From: JAHFQJ01 sp046050125
GTDB taxonomy: Bacteria; Pseudomonadota; Gammaproteobacteria; Burkholderiales; Burkholderiaceae
Direction of reading: 5' to 3'
Length of the DNA: 23,532 nt
Assembly (NCBI GenBank): GCA_046050125.1
Contig: JBJOQB010000019.1
Location: 1-23,532 of the forward strand
Part shown: piece by piece, positions 1 to 7,572 of the stretch
Position numbering within the stretch: position 1 is the first letter of the stretch
Layout: the number at the start of each line of letters is the position of its first letter
The notes under the pieces: generated by a model
The model's input: only the letters and a program-made list of their open reading frames with translations
What the model was told of the DNA's origin: nothing
Databases searched by the model: none
Position numbers and translations under genes: made by a program

Positions 1-526
1 TTTGCATAGCTGTCTATTTTAATTAGGCTTGTCCATATATTGGTAAATATGTTTGTACCAGCATAATTTTTATCATATAACCTGCGTGGCAATGGAGCAT
101 GTAAACTCTGTGATTTATCAATTTTTGAGAACTTATCTCTTAATTCTTGGTTAGACATAAATGGCTCTTTTTTAATTATTTGATTTACATAATTATCTTG
201 TTTACCATTTGCATAGCTTTTGTCTCTTAAATTTAGGGTAAATTCATCTATATTTTTACTATCAAGCAGGTAATTTATTGTTCATCTGTTATGCCACATT
301 GTTGCAAAGCCTGCTTAAAACATGTATAAATTGTTTGCGATGTGTCAATTAAGTGGCTATTCAAATCATGAATATTAATACAATATGCAATTTTTTGTCT
401 TGAAAAATTTTGAGCCAATAAGTTTGCAGAAAGATTTTTAAATTCTGAATTATCGTCTGTTTTCAAAACAATTTTTTGCTTATTTGGTATATGACAAATG
501 ATTGATGATGCTATATTTGTTCTCAT
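1..526 (-). pseudogene. Unrecognised gene, frameshifted and cut by the window edge
   Basis: I do not recognise this protein. An 83-codon frame starts with ATG at 524-526 and stops with TAA at 275-277. Directly below that stop another minus-strand frame is open with no stop to position 1. The junction reads naturally if one A is restored: ...GITDEQ then INYLLDSKNIDEF. The repaired product would have at least 175 residues and run past the window. It looks soluble and lysine/asparagine-rich, with no visible signal peptide, membrane segment or catalytic motif. The missing base lies beside an A run, so a sequencing error, a recent mutation and programmed slippage are all possible. The gene diverges from accA, with an IS1-like miniature element between them. 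No Shine-Dalgarno is visible before the ATG. I am fairly sure the two frames belong together, and know nothing of the function. Confidence 0.5.
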
Positions 527-561
527 ATGTATAAATTTATATAACTATATAATAAAAGTTT

Positions 562-759
562 GGGGATTGCCCACTTAATTTGATGATATAATAAATGTTT
601 TATTAAGATGAAGATAATATGTAAAAAATGTGGAGATGATAAAAGTGTAAGAAATGGATACTCTAAGAGAAATACTGGGTATTTTTGATTATCATGCAAT
701 ACTAATCCTGTCCATATATAGTTAGTTAACTATATCATCAAATTAAGTGGGCAATCCCC
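562..759. mobile_element. IS1-like miniature element (MITE) with perfect 29-bp terminal inverted repeats
   Basis: The ends, 562-590 and 731-759, are perfect 29-bp inverted repeats beginning GGGGATTGCCCACTTAATTT. The core GCCCACTTAATTTGAT resembles the known IS1 end (GCCAACTTACTGAT). Inside, at 608-688, lies a 26-codon remnant starting MKIICKKCG with a CxxC pair followed by VRNG, matching the N-terminal zinc finger of IS1 InsA from memory. The rest of the transposase is gone, so the element could only move if a full copy elsewhere supplied transposase. I see no clear target-site duplication in the flanks. It fills the middle of the 404-base gap between the left-edge gene and accA. The element is clear from sequence; the IS1 assignment is inference. 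Confidence 0.82.
608..688 (+). pseudogene. InsA-like N-terminal transposase remnant inside the miniature element
   Basis: A 26-codon frame from ATG to TGA inside the IS1-like element. It begins MKIICKKCGDDKSVRNGYSK, with Cys5 and Cys8 forming a CxxC pair and a VRNG motif after it. This is the arrangement of the first half of the IS1 InsA zinc finger; the second cysteine pair and the helix-turn-helix are missing. It is a decayed internal deletion and not a functional gene. Confidence 0.55.
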
Positions 760-871
760 TAATTTAAATATATTCTAGCATACAAAAATTAATCATGTCT
801 AATCAAATTTAATCTATACATATTCTAAAATTGATTAAGTTACCCATATTTTGCTTTAAAAGTGATTAAAC

Positions 872-900
872 TTGTTCAAGTATATAAAAACAGGTATCAT
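872..900 (+). promoter_or_regulatory. Candidate sigma-70 promoter for accA
   Basis: TTGTTC at 872-877 and TATCAT at 895-900, separated by 17 bases. The -10 matches the consensus at five of six positions, the -35 at three. Transcription would start near 907, about 24 bases before the accA ATG. In such AT-rich DNA chance matches are common, so this is only a candidate. Confidence 0.35.
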
Positions 901-930
901 ATGACATTAATATGTATATAGCTTAGAAGA

Positions 931-1893
931 ATGACTAAAAATACATTTCTAGATTTTGAAAAGCCAATTGCAGACCTAGAAGAAAAAATTGAACAACTTA
1001 TCGCAGTTGATGGAAATAGTAAAGATTTAGATATTTCCTCAGAAATTAAAACCTTAACTAAAAAAAGCCAGCAACTTACTAAAGATATCTACGGTAAATT
1101 AACAGCATGGCAAACAGCACAAGTTGCACGACACCCACAACGTCCATACACTTTAGACTATATTAACCATATTTTTACTGATTTTCATGAAATGCATGGC
1201 GATAGGCATTTTGCTGATGATTTATCTATTATTGGTGGATTAGCTAGATTTAATGGGCATGCTTGCATGGTAATTGGGCATCAAAAAGGGCGTGATACAA
1301 AAGAGCGTGCTATGCGTAATTTTGGTATGTCAAAGCCAGAAGGTTACCGCAAAGCTTTACGTTTAATGAAAATAGCCGAAAAATTTAAGCTACCTGTATT
1401 TACATTTGTTGATACTCCAGGGGCTTACCCAGGCATTGATGCAGAAGAAAGAAATCAATCCGAGGCGATTGGAAAAAACTTGTTTGAAATGGCAGCATTA
1501 AATGTACCAATTATTAGCACTATTATTGGCGAAGGTGGCTCGGGCGGTGCTTTAGCTATTGCAGTAGCGGATAGCGTTTTAATGATGGAGCATTCAACTT
1601 ATGCAGTTATTTCTCCTGAAGGTTGTGCCAGTATTTTATGGAAAAGTGCAGCAATGGCACCTGAAGCAGCACAAGCACTAGGATTAACTGCGAAACGCAT
1701 TTTAGAACATGGTTTAGTAGACAAAGTAGTAGAAGAGCCTTTAGGTGGAGCTCATCGAGACCATGCGATTGCAGCGCATAATCTAAAGCGTGCTTTAACA
1801 GAAGTGTTTAGACCTTTAGCAATTTTAAAATCAGATAAATTATTAGAAAGAAGATATATTAGATTACGCAATTATGGCGAATTTAATGCTTAA
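931..1893 (+). CDS. accA: Acetyl-CoA carboxylase carboxyltransferase subunit alpha
   Basis: AccA is the alpha half of the cytosolic carboxyltransferase (with AccD) that moves carboxyl from carboxybiotin to acetyl-CoA, making malonyl-CoA in the first committed step of fatty-acid synthesis. The 320 residues are the normal family length. The N-terminus FLDFEKPIADLEEKIEQL is the typical helical start. The crotonase-like core includes the stretch RHPQRPYTLDYI (68-79), the PGAYPG loop (163-168) and the glycine-rich oxyanion region GEGGSGGALA (200-209). The ATG at 931 fits the usual N-terminus; the preceding AGAAGA is too close to be a good ribosome site. The other Acc subunits are not in the window. 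The next gene, yajC, is 77 bases downstream and functionally unrelated. Confidence 0.97.
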   Translation: MTKNTFLDFEKPIADLEEKIEQLIAVDGNSKDLDISSEIKTLTKKSQQLTKDIYGKLTAWQTAQVARHPQRPYTLDYINHIFTDFHEMHGDRHFADDLSIIGGLARFNGHACMVIGHQKGRDTKERAMRNFGMSKPEGYRKALRLMKIAEKFKLPVFTFVDTPGAYPGIDAEERNQSEAIGKNLFEMAALNVPIISTIIGEGGSGGALAIAVADSVLMMEHSTYAVISPEGCASILWKSAAMAPEAAQALGLTAKRILEHGLVDKVVEEPLGGAHRDHAIAAHNLKRALTEVFRPLAILKSDKLLERRYIRLRNYGEFNA

Positions 1894-1970
1894 ATAATGC
1901 TTAAAATTAAAAATCATTTTTTGATTAACTAGATAAAATAAACCAAACAATAATATATAAGAAATAAATT

Positions 1971-2306
1971 ATGAGTATATTCATTAGTGAAGCAGTAGCA
2001 CAAACAGCATCAGGTGCAGCAGCAAGTAGTAGCTTAACTTCTTTATTACCGATTTTAGGTATTTTTGTATTTATGTACTTTTTTGTAATGCGTCCGCAAT
2101 TAAAAAAGCAAAAAGAACAACAAAAATTAATTGCAAATATTACAAAAGGCGATGAAGTAATTACTATTGGAGGCATACTTGGTAAAGTAAGCAAAGTAAA
2201 TGATAGTTATATATCAATCGAAATTGGAAATAATTTAGAAATTAAATGCCAAAAAAGTGCAGTTAGTCATGTACTACCAAAAGGCACGATTAAAGAGATT
2301 GAATAA
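1971..2306 (+). CDS. yajC: Preprotein translocase accessory subunit YajC
   Basis: YajC is a small inner-membrane protein that joins SecD and SecF in the complex aiding the SecYEG translocon. At 111 residues it has the family length. It shows a short N-terminal tail, one membrane segment at about 22-40 (LLPILGIFVFMYFFVM), the family signature MRPQLKKQKEQQK immediately after it, and a small beta domain with GDEVITIGGILGKV. In most proteobacteria yajC sits between tgt and secD-secF; here it stands alone between accA and gltX, so its usual neighbours were relocated or lost locally. There is no clear Shine-Dalgarno before the ATG (AAGAAATAAATT). The assignment is secure. Confidence 0.95.
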   Translation: MSIFISEAVAQTASGAAASSSLTSLLPILGIFVFMYFFVMRPQLKKQKEQQKLIANITKGDEVITIGGILGKVSKVNDSYISIEIGNNLEIKCQKSAVSHVLPKGTIKEIE

Positions 2307-2353
2307 GAAATGTATTCAAATTTAGCATAGATAGTATTTAATATACATATATA

Positions 2354-2389
2354 CGTCATACCTGCTAATGCAGGTATCCAGAAATGACG
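2354..2389. repeat. Palindromic repeat with GTCAT/ATGAC ends (REP-like)
   Basis: A nested inverted repeat. CGTCAT at 2354-2359 and ATGACG at 2384-2389 form the outer pair. ATACCTGC (2358-2365) and GCAGGTAT (2370-2377) form a perfect 8-bp inner stem with loop TAAT. A related composite copy lies at 6051-6117. This type, with GTCAT ends and a purine/pyrimidine-rich hairpin, is a common dispersed intergenic repeat in bacteria. It sits in the 164-base gap between yajC and gltX and has no coding role. Confidence 0.7.
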
Positions 2390-2470
2390 CTAGTTAAAAT
2401 ATCAAATTGAGCTTATCACTTTCAAAAATCAAAAATATCATAAATATTAATCATCAAAGTTAAATTCATT

Positions 2471-3895
2471 ATGTCAAATATCCATAATATTCGTACACGT
2501 TTTGCACCAAGTCCAACTGGATTTATTCATTTAGGTAACATTCGTTCAGCTTTGTATCCATGGGCTTTTGCTCGTCATTGTCAAGGCAAATTTATTTTGC
2601 GTATTGAAGATACAGACTTAGAGCGTTCAAGCCAAGAGGCCGTAGATGTGATTTTGCAAGGCATGGAATGGTTAGGCTTAAATTTTGATGAAGGTCCATT
2701 TTATCAAACACAAAGAATGGACAGATACAAACAAGTAATACAACAAATGCTGGATAATGGTTTAGCATATTACTGTTACACCACGCCCGAAGAACTAGAT
2801 GCAATGCGTGAAGCACAGCAACTTGCCAAACAAAAACCAAAATACGATGGTACATGGAGACCAGAAGAAAATAAAACACTACCAGCAATACCACAAGGAG
2901 TTAAGCCTGTAATTAGGTTTAAAAATCCTTTGTCTGGCTTAGTAACATGGCAAGATGCAGTAAAAGGGCAAATTAGCATAGCAAATGAAGAATTAGATGA
3001 TTTTATCATTGCTAGAACTGATGGCATGCCAACTTACAATTTTTGCGTAGTGGTTGATGACATTGATATGGAAATTACTCACGTAATCCGTGGCGATGAC
3101 CATGTAAATAACACTCCAAGGCAAATTAATTTACTAACTGCATTAGGTAAAAGTGCGGAACAAATTCCAGTTTATGGGCATTTGCCAACAGTTCTAAATG
3201 AAGCAGGCGAGAAAATGAGTAAGCGTAACGGTGCGATGCATGTTATGAGTTATGCTGAAGAGGGATATCTACCTCAAGCAATTGTAAATTACTTAGCCCG
3301 CCTTGGTTGGAGTCATGGTAATGATGAAATTTTTAGCGTTGAACAGTTTGTAGAATGGTTTGATTTAAATCATTTGGGTGCATCAGCAACACAATTTAAT
3401 GGCGATAAATTAAAGTGGTTAAATGCACATTATATTAAACAAACATCAAATGCTGATTTATTAGAGTTAGTAAAGCCATTCTTTGAAAAATGCAATTATG
3501 ATTTATCTGCCTATTCAACAAAGAATTTAGAACTTATTGTTAGTTTGTTAAAAGATAGAAGCTCAACCTTGAAAGAGCTAGCTCAAAATGCGAGTATATT
3601 TTATATAACGCCAAGTTTAGATAATATATCAACGGAATTAAATAATTATACTAGTGTTGAAAATGTAAACGATGCAATTAAAGTATTAAAAGCAGAACTA
3701 GGAAACTTAGATGTTAGTGATTGGCAATCAGAAAATATTGCAAAAATATTCAAGCAAGTTTTGGCACAATTTAGTTTAAAAATGCCTGCCTTAGCTATGC
3801 CTGTAAGATTATTAACTGTAGGCAGTACACATACTCCTGCAATTGATAAGGTATTGCAAATTTTAGGTAAAGATGATGTTATTTCAAGATTATAA
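2471..3895 (+). CDS. gltX: Glutamate--tRNA ligase
   Basis: GluRS charges tRNA-Glu with glutamate using ATP in the cytosol; this is a class I aminoacyl-tRNA synthetase. The protein has 474 residues, normal for bacterial GluRS. The Rossmann start FAPSPTGFIHLGN (11-23) carries the HIGH-type motif as HLGN. LRIEDTD (43-49) is the conserved glutamate/ATP-site loop, and KMSKR is at 248-252. FAPSPTG, not the GlnRS version, supports GluRS. The C-terminal part is the helical anticodon-binding domain. The ATG at 2471 gives the expected short N-terminus; no Shine-Dalgarno is seen (AGTTAAATTCATT). Spacing to yajC is 164 bases, including a palindromic repeat, so it probably has its own promoter. A terminator follows. 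Confidence 0.97.
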   Translation: MSNIHNIRTRFAPSPTGFIHLGNIRSALYPWAFARHCQGKFILRIEDTDLERSSQEAVDVILQGMEWLGLNFDEGPFYQTQRMDRYKQVIQQMLDNGLAYYCYTTPEELDAMREAQQLAKQKPKYDGTWRPEENKTLPAIPQGVKPVIRFKNPLSGLVTWQDAVKGQISIANEELDDFIIARTDGMPTYNFCVVVDDIDMEITHVIRGDDHVNNTPRQINLLTALGKSAEQIPVYGHLPTVLNEAGEKMSKRNGAMHVMSYAEEGYLPQAIVNYLARLGWSHGNDEIFSVEQFVEWFDLNHLGASATQFNGDKLKWLNAHYIKQTSNADLLELVKPFFEKCNYDLSAYSTKNLELIVSLLKDRSSTLKELAQNASIFYITPSLDNISTELNNYTSVENVNDAIKVLKAELGNLDVSDWQSENIAKIFKQVLAQFSLKMPALAMPVRLLTVGSTHTPAIDKVLQILGKDDVISRL

Positions 3896-3928
3896 GGTTG
3901 TAATTTAGTTAAATAATTTAAGTTATAC

Positions 3929-3974
3929 AAAACTGCATTACGCCATATTAAAAGCAAGATGCAGTTTTTTCATT
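3929..3974 (+). terminator. Rho-independent terminator after gltX
   Basis: AAAACTGCAT at 3929-3938 pairs perfectly with ATGCAGTTTT at 3959-3968, with a 20-base loop and a T-rich tail. It lies 33 bases after the gltX stop and separates gltX from the papain-like pair. Confidence 0.75.
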
Positions 3975-4027
3975 TTATACTACTTAATAAATATATTTAC
4001 TATTAAAACTTATTTTCTATTTGCTCT

Positions 4028-4055
4028 ATGACAAAAAATCTGATTTAGCTATAAT
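4028..4055 (+). promoter_or_regulatory. Candidate sigma-70 promoter for the pseudoprotease gene
   Basis: ATGACA at 4028-4033 (five of six against TTGACA) and a perfect TATAAT at 4050-4055, spaced by 16 bases. Transcription would start near 4062, giving a leader of about 24 bases with no Shine-Dalgarno before the ATG at 4086. One of the better promoter matches in the window. Confidence 0.55.
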
Positions 4056-4085
4056 TATGCAAAATGAATAACTTTATTTAAAATT

Positions 4086-5021
4086 ATGCCACAATTAATC
4101 ATATTATCGCCAGAAATTAGAGTTAAAAAAACTTCCAAAAGAGTTACGCTACCACCAATTGAGTATGTTCAACCTATAGGCAATAATCGATATATAAATG
4201 TATCGCAACGACCAATTCGTGAGATTCAAAGAGAGCCATTATATAATGTAAGGGATAGACAAGATGATGTGCTTCCATTATCTCCGCCAAATCTTACTCA
4301 ATATCTAGAGCCATTACAGCCAGAAGTTATTGTACCACCTCCGCCCCCACCAATAATAAAATATAATTTAACTTTAGAAAATTTAACAATACATAATTTG
4401 CAGAATCAACTTTCTTATTATATAAGCGAAAGCAAGCTAGCTTTTGGTATTGATGTAGATGAAATGGATAGCTGTGTATCTCAAAAAGAAAAAAGCAAAT
4501 GGGAATGGGTTGCTTGTGTACAAATGGTAATGAAGTTATATGGTATTGATATTAAGCAAAAAGATATTGCTTTTAGCACATATGGTATTGTAAATTGGTT
4601 TGCAGTTCAATCTATTAATAGAACAGCAGGCGATAAAGAAATTGCTGAAAGTATAGATAAAATTGCTGAAAAAGCAAAGTATACATCAAGTGTAATACGA
4701 GAGAAATTTGATAACACTAGTTTGCCTAAAATTAAAAAATTAGTTGGTTTAGTTATAAATGAATTAAAAGATGATAGACCTGTAATGATTTCATATACTA
4801 ATCCTAAATTAGGTGTGAAAAAATTAGCGCTCATTACAGGAATTGTTACAAATGCAGATGGTAGTAAAATTAGTAAATTATTTATCCGTAATCCCTCAAA
4901 ATCTAAAGATGGGGGGAAAGTTACCTATGAAGATACAGATTTAGTGAATTTTTTAGATAGTATAAAAACAGTATTCTTTATCGACTTACAAAAACCTCGT
5001 AGAAGAAAACGTAGAAAATAA
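4086..5021 (+). CDS. Papain-like fold protein with catalytic residues replaced (probable pseudoprotease)
   Basis: This 311-residue protein is a paralogue of the next gene, aligning over about residues 122-300. The partner's sequence IEKMDN...QDNRNWCWAA corresponds here to VDEMDS...QKEKSKWEWVA. The oxyanion-hole Gln is kept (Q133), but the catalytic Cys position is Glu140. The His position, counted from the shared TG, is Lys246, and the third residue Asp is Asn269. It is therefore unlikely to be a cysteine protease. Residues 1-120 are a proline-rich, charged region with a run of six prolines near 84-89. The C-terminus ends in a basic cluster PRRRKRRK, like a nuclear localisation signal or a nucleic-acid or membrane contact. 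No signal peptide or membrane segment is visible. The start has no Shine-Dalgarno but shares TTAAA(A)TTATGCCAC with the next gene. It may be a regulator, decoy or binding partner; the role is inference. Confidence 0.75.
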   Translation: MPQLIILSPEIRVKKTSKRVTLPPIEYVQPIGNNRYINVSQRPIREIQREPLYNVRDRQDDVLPLSPPNLTQYLEPLQPEVIVPPPPPPIIKYNLTLENLTIHNLQNQLSYYISESKLAFGIDVDEMDSCVSQKEKSKWEWVACVQMVMKLYGIDIKQKDIAFSTYGIVNWFAVQSINRTAGDKEIAESIDKIAEKAKYTSSVIREKFDNTSLPKIKKLVGLVINELKDDRPVMISYTNPKLGVKKLALITGIVTNADGSKISKLFIRNPSKSKDGGKVTYEDTDLVNFLDSIKTVFFIDLQKPRRRKRRK

Positions 5022-5050
5022 ATACTTAACAACAAAATAAGATATTTATA

Positions 5051-5080
5051 TTGAATAAAGTAATTAATTTATGCTATCTT
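5051..5080 (+). promoter_or_regulatory. Candidate promoter for the papain-like protease gene
   Basis: TTGAAT at 5051-5056 and TATCTT at 5075-5080 with an 18-base spacer. Start would be near 5087, leaving a leader of about 95 bases. That leader holds a small imperfect hairpin (ACAAGC...GCTTTGT, 5122-5136). The match is moderate, and co-transcription with the upstream paralogue across the 160-base gap is equally possible. Confidence 0.3.
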
Positions 5081-5181
5081 ATGTAGATACTAACATATAA
5101 ATAAAGAATAGTTATTTGTTTACAAGCTCCGCTTTGTAGCAGTTATTATTTAGATATATTTAACAAATTTTATATTAAATT

Positions 5182-6012
5182 ATGCCACCAAGAACAACAA
5201 GCGACCCAATTAGCAATAGATATTTTTTTTCTCACATGCTATATGATTTTTTTGATGAGGTATCAAGTGATTTATTAAAAGAACTAAGATATGATTTTCG
5301 TCCAGAACATCGCAATTTATCATCATCGGTGAAATATGTCCCTGCTTCTTATACTAAAAAATTTACAGATGAGCCAAAACCTTTATCTAAAAACATTGAC
5401 GGATTAAAGTCTAGGACTTTATCTAATCCAAGTAAACCTAGACCAAGATATTATGCTACAGGCGTGAATATTGAAAAAATGGATAATGCAGCTAGTATGC
5501 AAGACAATCGAAATTGGTGTTGGGCAGCTTCAATAAAAATGATTTTGCGTTACCATGGCATTCCTGCTGTTACTCAAAAAGATATTGTTTCTGGTATTCA
5601 TGGTTGCGATTGGTATGGTAACAAACCTGTGATTCCAAATCTTGGTGGTACTGATAGTGAAATAGAGAAAAGTATTCGTAAAATTTGTAATGAAAAGGGT
5701 TTTAATTTAAGCATAAGACAAAATAAATTTTTAGAAAATAAAGATACTTTAGAAAAAATTAAAGCTGAATTAGATAAAGAAAGACCACTAATTTTATGTT
5801 ATGGTACTAGTAGTAGTAGCCATGCAGTTGTATTAACTGGTTTAGTGTTAAATGAAGATAAAACACGTATAGTAAAAGCACTCGTGCGAGACCCAAGCCC
5901 AACTGATTACACAGATGATAATCGAGGAAGGATTGCTTATAGTGGTGGTAAATTAGAAGATTTAATTGATAGATGTGAGACGTTTTTTACAATTCATATT
6001 GATAAGAAATAG
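5182..6012 (+). CDS. Papain-like cysteine protease (C39/C70-like), catalytic residues intact
   Basis: A 276-residue protein. The C-terminal half carries a bacterial papain-like protease signature: Q107, then NWCWAAS with the nucleophile at Cys113, His214 in SSSSHAVVLTG, and Asp237 in VRDPSP. The Q-x5-C-W-A-A pattern is that of the papain-like families that include AvrRpt2-type and C39-type peptidases. Residues 1-90 are a basic, proline-containing region with no clear signal peptide; it could be a secretion or localisation segment or a propeptide. There is no ABC-exporter domain and no GG-type bacteriocin precursor nearby, so a bacteriocin-processing role is unlikely. It follows a paralogue that lost its catalytic residues, suggesting duplication then divergence. 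Substrate unknown. A role against host or competitor proteins is inference. Confidence 0.8.
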   Translation: MPPRTTSDPISNRYFFSHMLYDFFDEVSSDLLKELRYDFRPEHRNLSSSVKYVPASYTKKFTDEPKPLSKNIDGLKSRTLSNPSKPRPRYYATGVNIEKMDNAASMQDNRNWCWAASIKMILRYHGIPAVTQKDIVSGIHGCDWYGNKPVIPNLGGTDSEIEKSIRKICNEKGFNLSIRQNKFLENKDTLEKIKAELDKERPLILCYGTSSSSHAVVLTGLVLNEDKTRIVKALVRDPSPTDYTDDNRGRIAYSGGKLEDLIDRCETFFTIHIDKK

Positions 6013-6050
6013 GAGAGTGTTCAATATAGATAGATAAAAGCTGATTGAAT

Positions 6051-6117
6051 GTCATTCCCGTGTAGATGGGAATACAGTAAATAAAAACTCTAGATACTTG
6101 CCTTCGCAGGTATGACG
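6051..6117. repeat. Composite palindromic repeat (two hairpins within GTCAT...ATGAC ends)
   Basis: The outer ends are GTCAT at 6051 and ATGACG ending at 6117. Hairpin one is ATTCCCGT/ATGGGAAT at 6054-6073 with one G-T pair. Hairpin two is ATACTTGC/GCAGGTAT at 6094-6113, with the same right arm as the repeat at 2354-2389. It is related to dispersed intergenic repeats whose translation gives spurious RRQVSR- and YTGMT-like peptides, seen here on the minus strand. It lies in the 322-base gap between the protease gene and the zinc-ribbon gene. The rest of that gap shows only AT-rich sequence, with a possible -10 TATAAT at 6292-6297 lacking a good -35. Confidence 0.7.
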
Positions 6118-6334
6118 CCATTCTAGATAAGTTACCTAAAATAAAGAATTTTATATGTATAAGATATACTCTTATAAAATTAATAAAATAACTATCTATA
6201 ATTAATACTCTCAGAAATAGTAATATTCTTACCAAGTTTATTTTTATGCAACTAAAAGTATTACTACTATATATTACTAAAACATATGTATTATAATATA
6301 ATATCCCCATGGAAATTAAGTACACGTAATATTT

Positions 6335-7543
6335 ATGACTATTATAACTAAATGCCCTCATTGCAATACTACTTTTAATGTAGCAGATGCAATATTGAGT
6401 AAATATAAAGGCTTGGTGCGTTGTGCATCATGCAGTAATGTATTTAATGCTATTGAAAATGAGATAAAAAAAAGCACGCAACAAGCTGGGGTAAATCAGG
6501 TGCGTACGGCTTCTCAAAATCAACAAAGCTCACAAAGTTCTCAAGAAAAGCCTCAAGTGGCAGTAAAACAAGCACCAGCACCAGCACCAAATGCTAGACC
6601 TGTTGAAAAAGCCTCAACTCCAGTTCCTTCATCAGCACAATCAAGTCCAAAACCAGCATCAGTAAGTGCTAGCTCTGTAAATACAGAAAGTAATGCTAGA
6701 AAACAACAATTGCAACAAATAAAAGCAAATAAAAATCCTAGTGATACTGATAATGATGAAGAAAATGATGGGCAATCTATCCAACAAAGCTTGCAGAAAA
6801 TTACCTATAGGAATATACAGCAACTAAATACCAAAGCAGTAGATGATATATCAGATAAAGCAGAGAAAACATCATCAATTACACAATCAACAATGCCTGT
6901 GTCGATTAGTATTTTAGAGAAGATTACGGCTAAACTAACATTCTTAAAGTTTTTAAATTCTAAGAAAAGCACAGAAGAAAAAGAAGATAACACGCCAAGA
7001 ACATTAGTAGGAAATACTAACCTAAATAAACGCCTAAATGATTGGGGTAGTTCGCAAAAGAAAAGACCTATATTTATCTTAGCAAATGTAGTTTTAGGAA
7101 CAGCTTTGATGATTCAGTTGTTATATTGGCAGAAAAATAATATTGCAAATGCAATGCCAAGTACAGCACCAGCATTAAAGCTTTTAGCTAAAGTATTTGG
7201 TGGGCAGTTAGCACCATTAAAATTAAAGGATAATCCTGTTGTCTCGTTTTCAGATATGCAAAAAGATTTAAGCATAAATGCTAATCGTTATATCTTAAAT
7301 GTTGGTTTGCAAAACAGGTTTGCAGGCGAAGCAGCTATGCCAAGTTTAGAAATTTCTTTATTTGATTTAAATGAGCAAATTATCACGAGGCGAGTTTTTC
7401 ACCCACAAGTATTCTTAAAACCATCTGACTGGAAACGCTTGGAAACATATGGTTTAAGAGCAAATGAAGAGTTGCCAATTAAATTAAGATTTGAAACTAA
7501 TCAAGCAATTTCAAGTTTTAAAGTTGTGGTGTTTTATCCATAA
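6335..7543 (+). CDS. Zinc-ribbon, single-membrane-segment DUF3426 protein
   Basis: A 402-residue membrane protein of a family common in betaproteobacteria. The N-terminus is an MJ0042-type zinc ribbon with Cys7, Cys10, Cys30 and Cys33 (KCPHCNTTFN...VRCASC). Residues 45-240 are low-complexity, rich in Gln, Ser, Ala, Pro and Lys, and probably disordered. One membrane helix spans about 244-265 (RPIFILANVVLGTALMIQLL). The last 120 residues match DUF3426, with the typical FHPQVFLKP and final FKVVVFYP. The topology suggests a cytoplasmic zinc ribbon and an outside C-terminal domain. In relatives it often sits downstream of prmA or accC, neither of which is present here. Biochemical function is unknown. 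The ATG gives the expected start; no Shine-Dalgarno is seen. Confidence 0.88.
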   Translation: MTIITKCPHCNTTFNVADAILSKYKGLVRCASCSNVFNAIENEIKKSTQQAGVNQVRTASQNQQSSQSSQEKPQVAVKQAPAPAPNARPVEKASTPVPSSAQSSPKPASVSASSVNTESNARKQQLQQIKANKNPSDTDNDEENDGQSIQQSLQKITYRNIQQLNTKAVDDISDKAEKTSSITQSTMPVSISILEKITAKLTFLKFLNSKKSTEEKEDNTPRTLVGNTNLNKRLNDWGSSQKKRPIFILANVVLGTALMIQLLYWQKNNIANAMPSTAPALKLLAKVFGGQLAPLKLKDNPVVSFSDMQKDLSINANRYILNVGLQNRFAGEAAMPSLEISLFDLNEQIITRRVFHPQVFLKPSDWKRLETYGLRANEELPIKLRFETNQAISSFKVVVFYP

Positions 7544-7572
7544 TAATATATTAATATTATAGAAATATTTTA

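Noticed and set aside
1925..2194. 89-residue minus-strand frame over yajC
   Set aside because: Shadow of yajC, whose membrane segment and signature are clear on the plus strand.
5182..6012. Reading the papain-like protease as a bacteriocin-processing C39 exporter
   Set aside because: No ABC-transporter membrane or ATPase domain, and no double-glycine precursor gene nearby.
5987..6361. 124-residue minus-strand frame between the protease and zinc-ribbon genes
   Set aside because: It translates the palindromic repeat (RRQVSR and YTGMT peptides are typical of such repeats) and overlaps both neighbours' ends.
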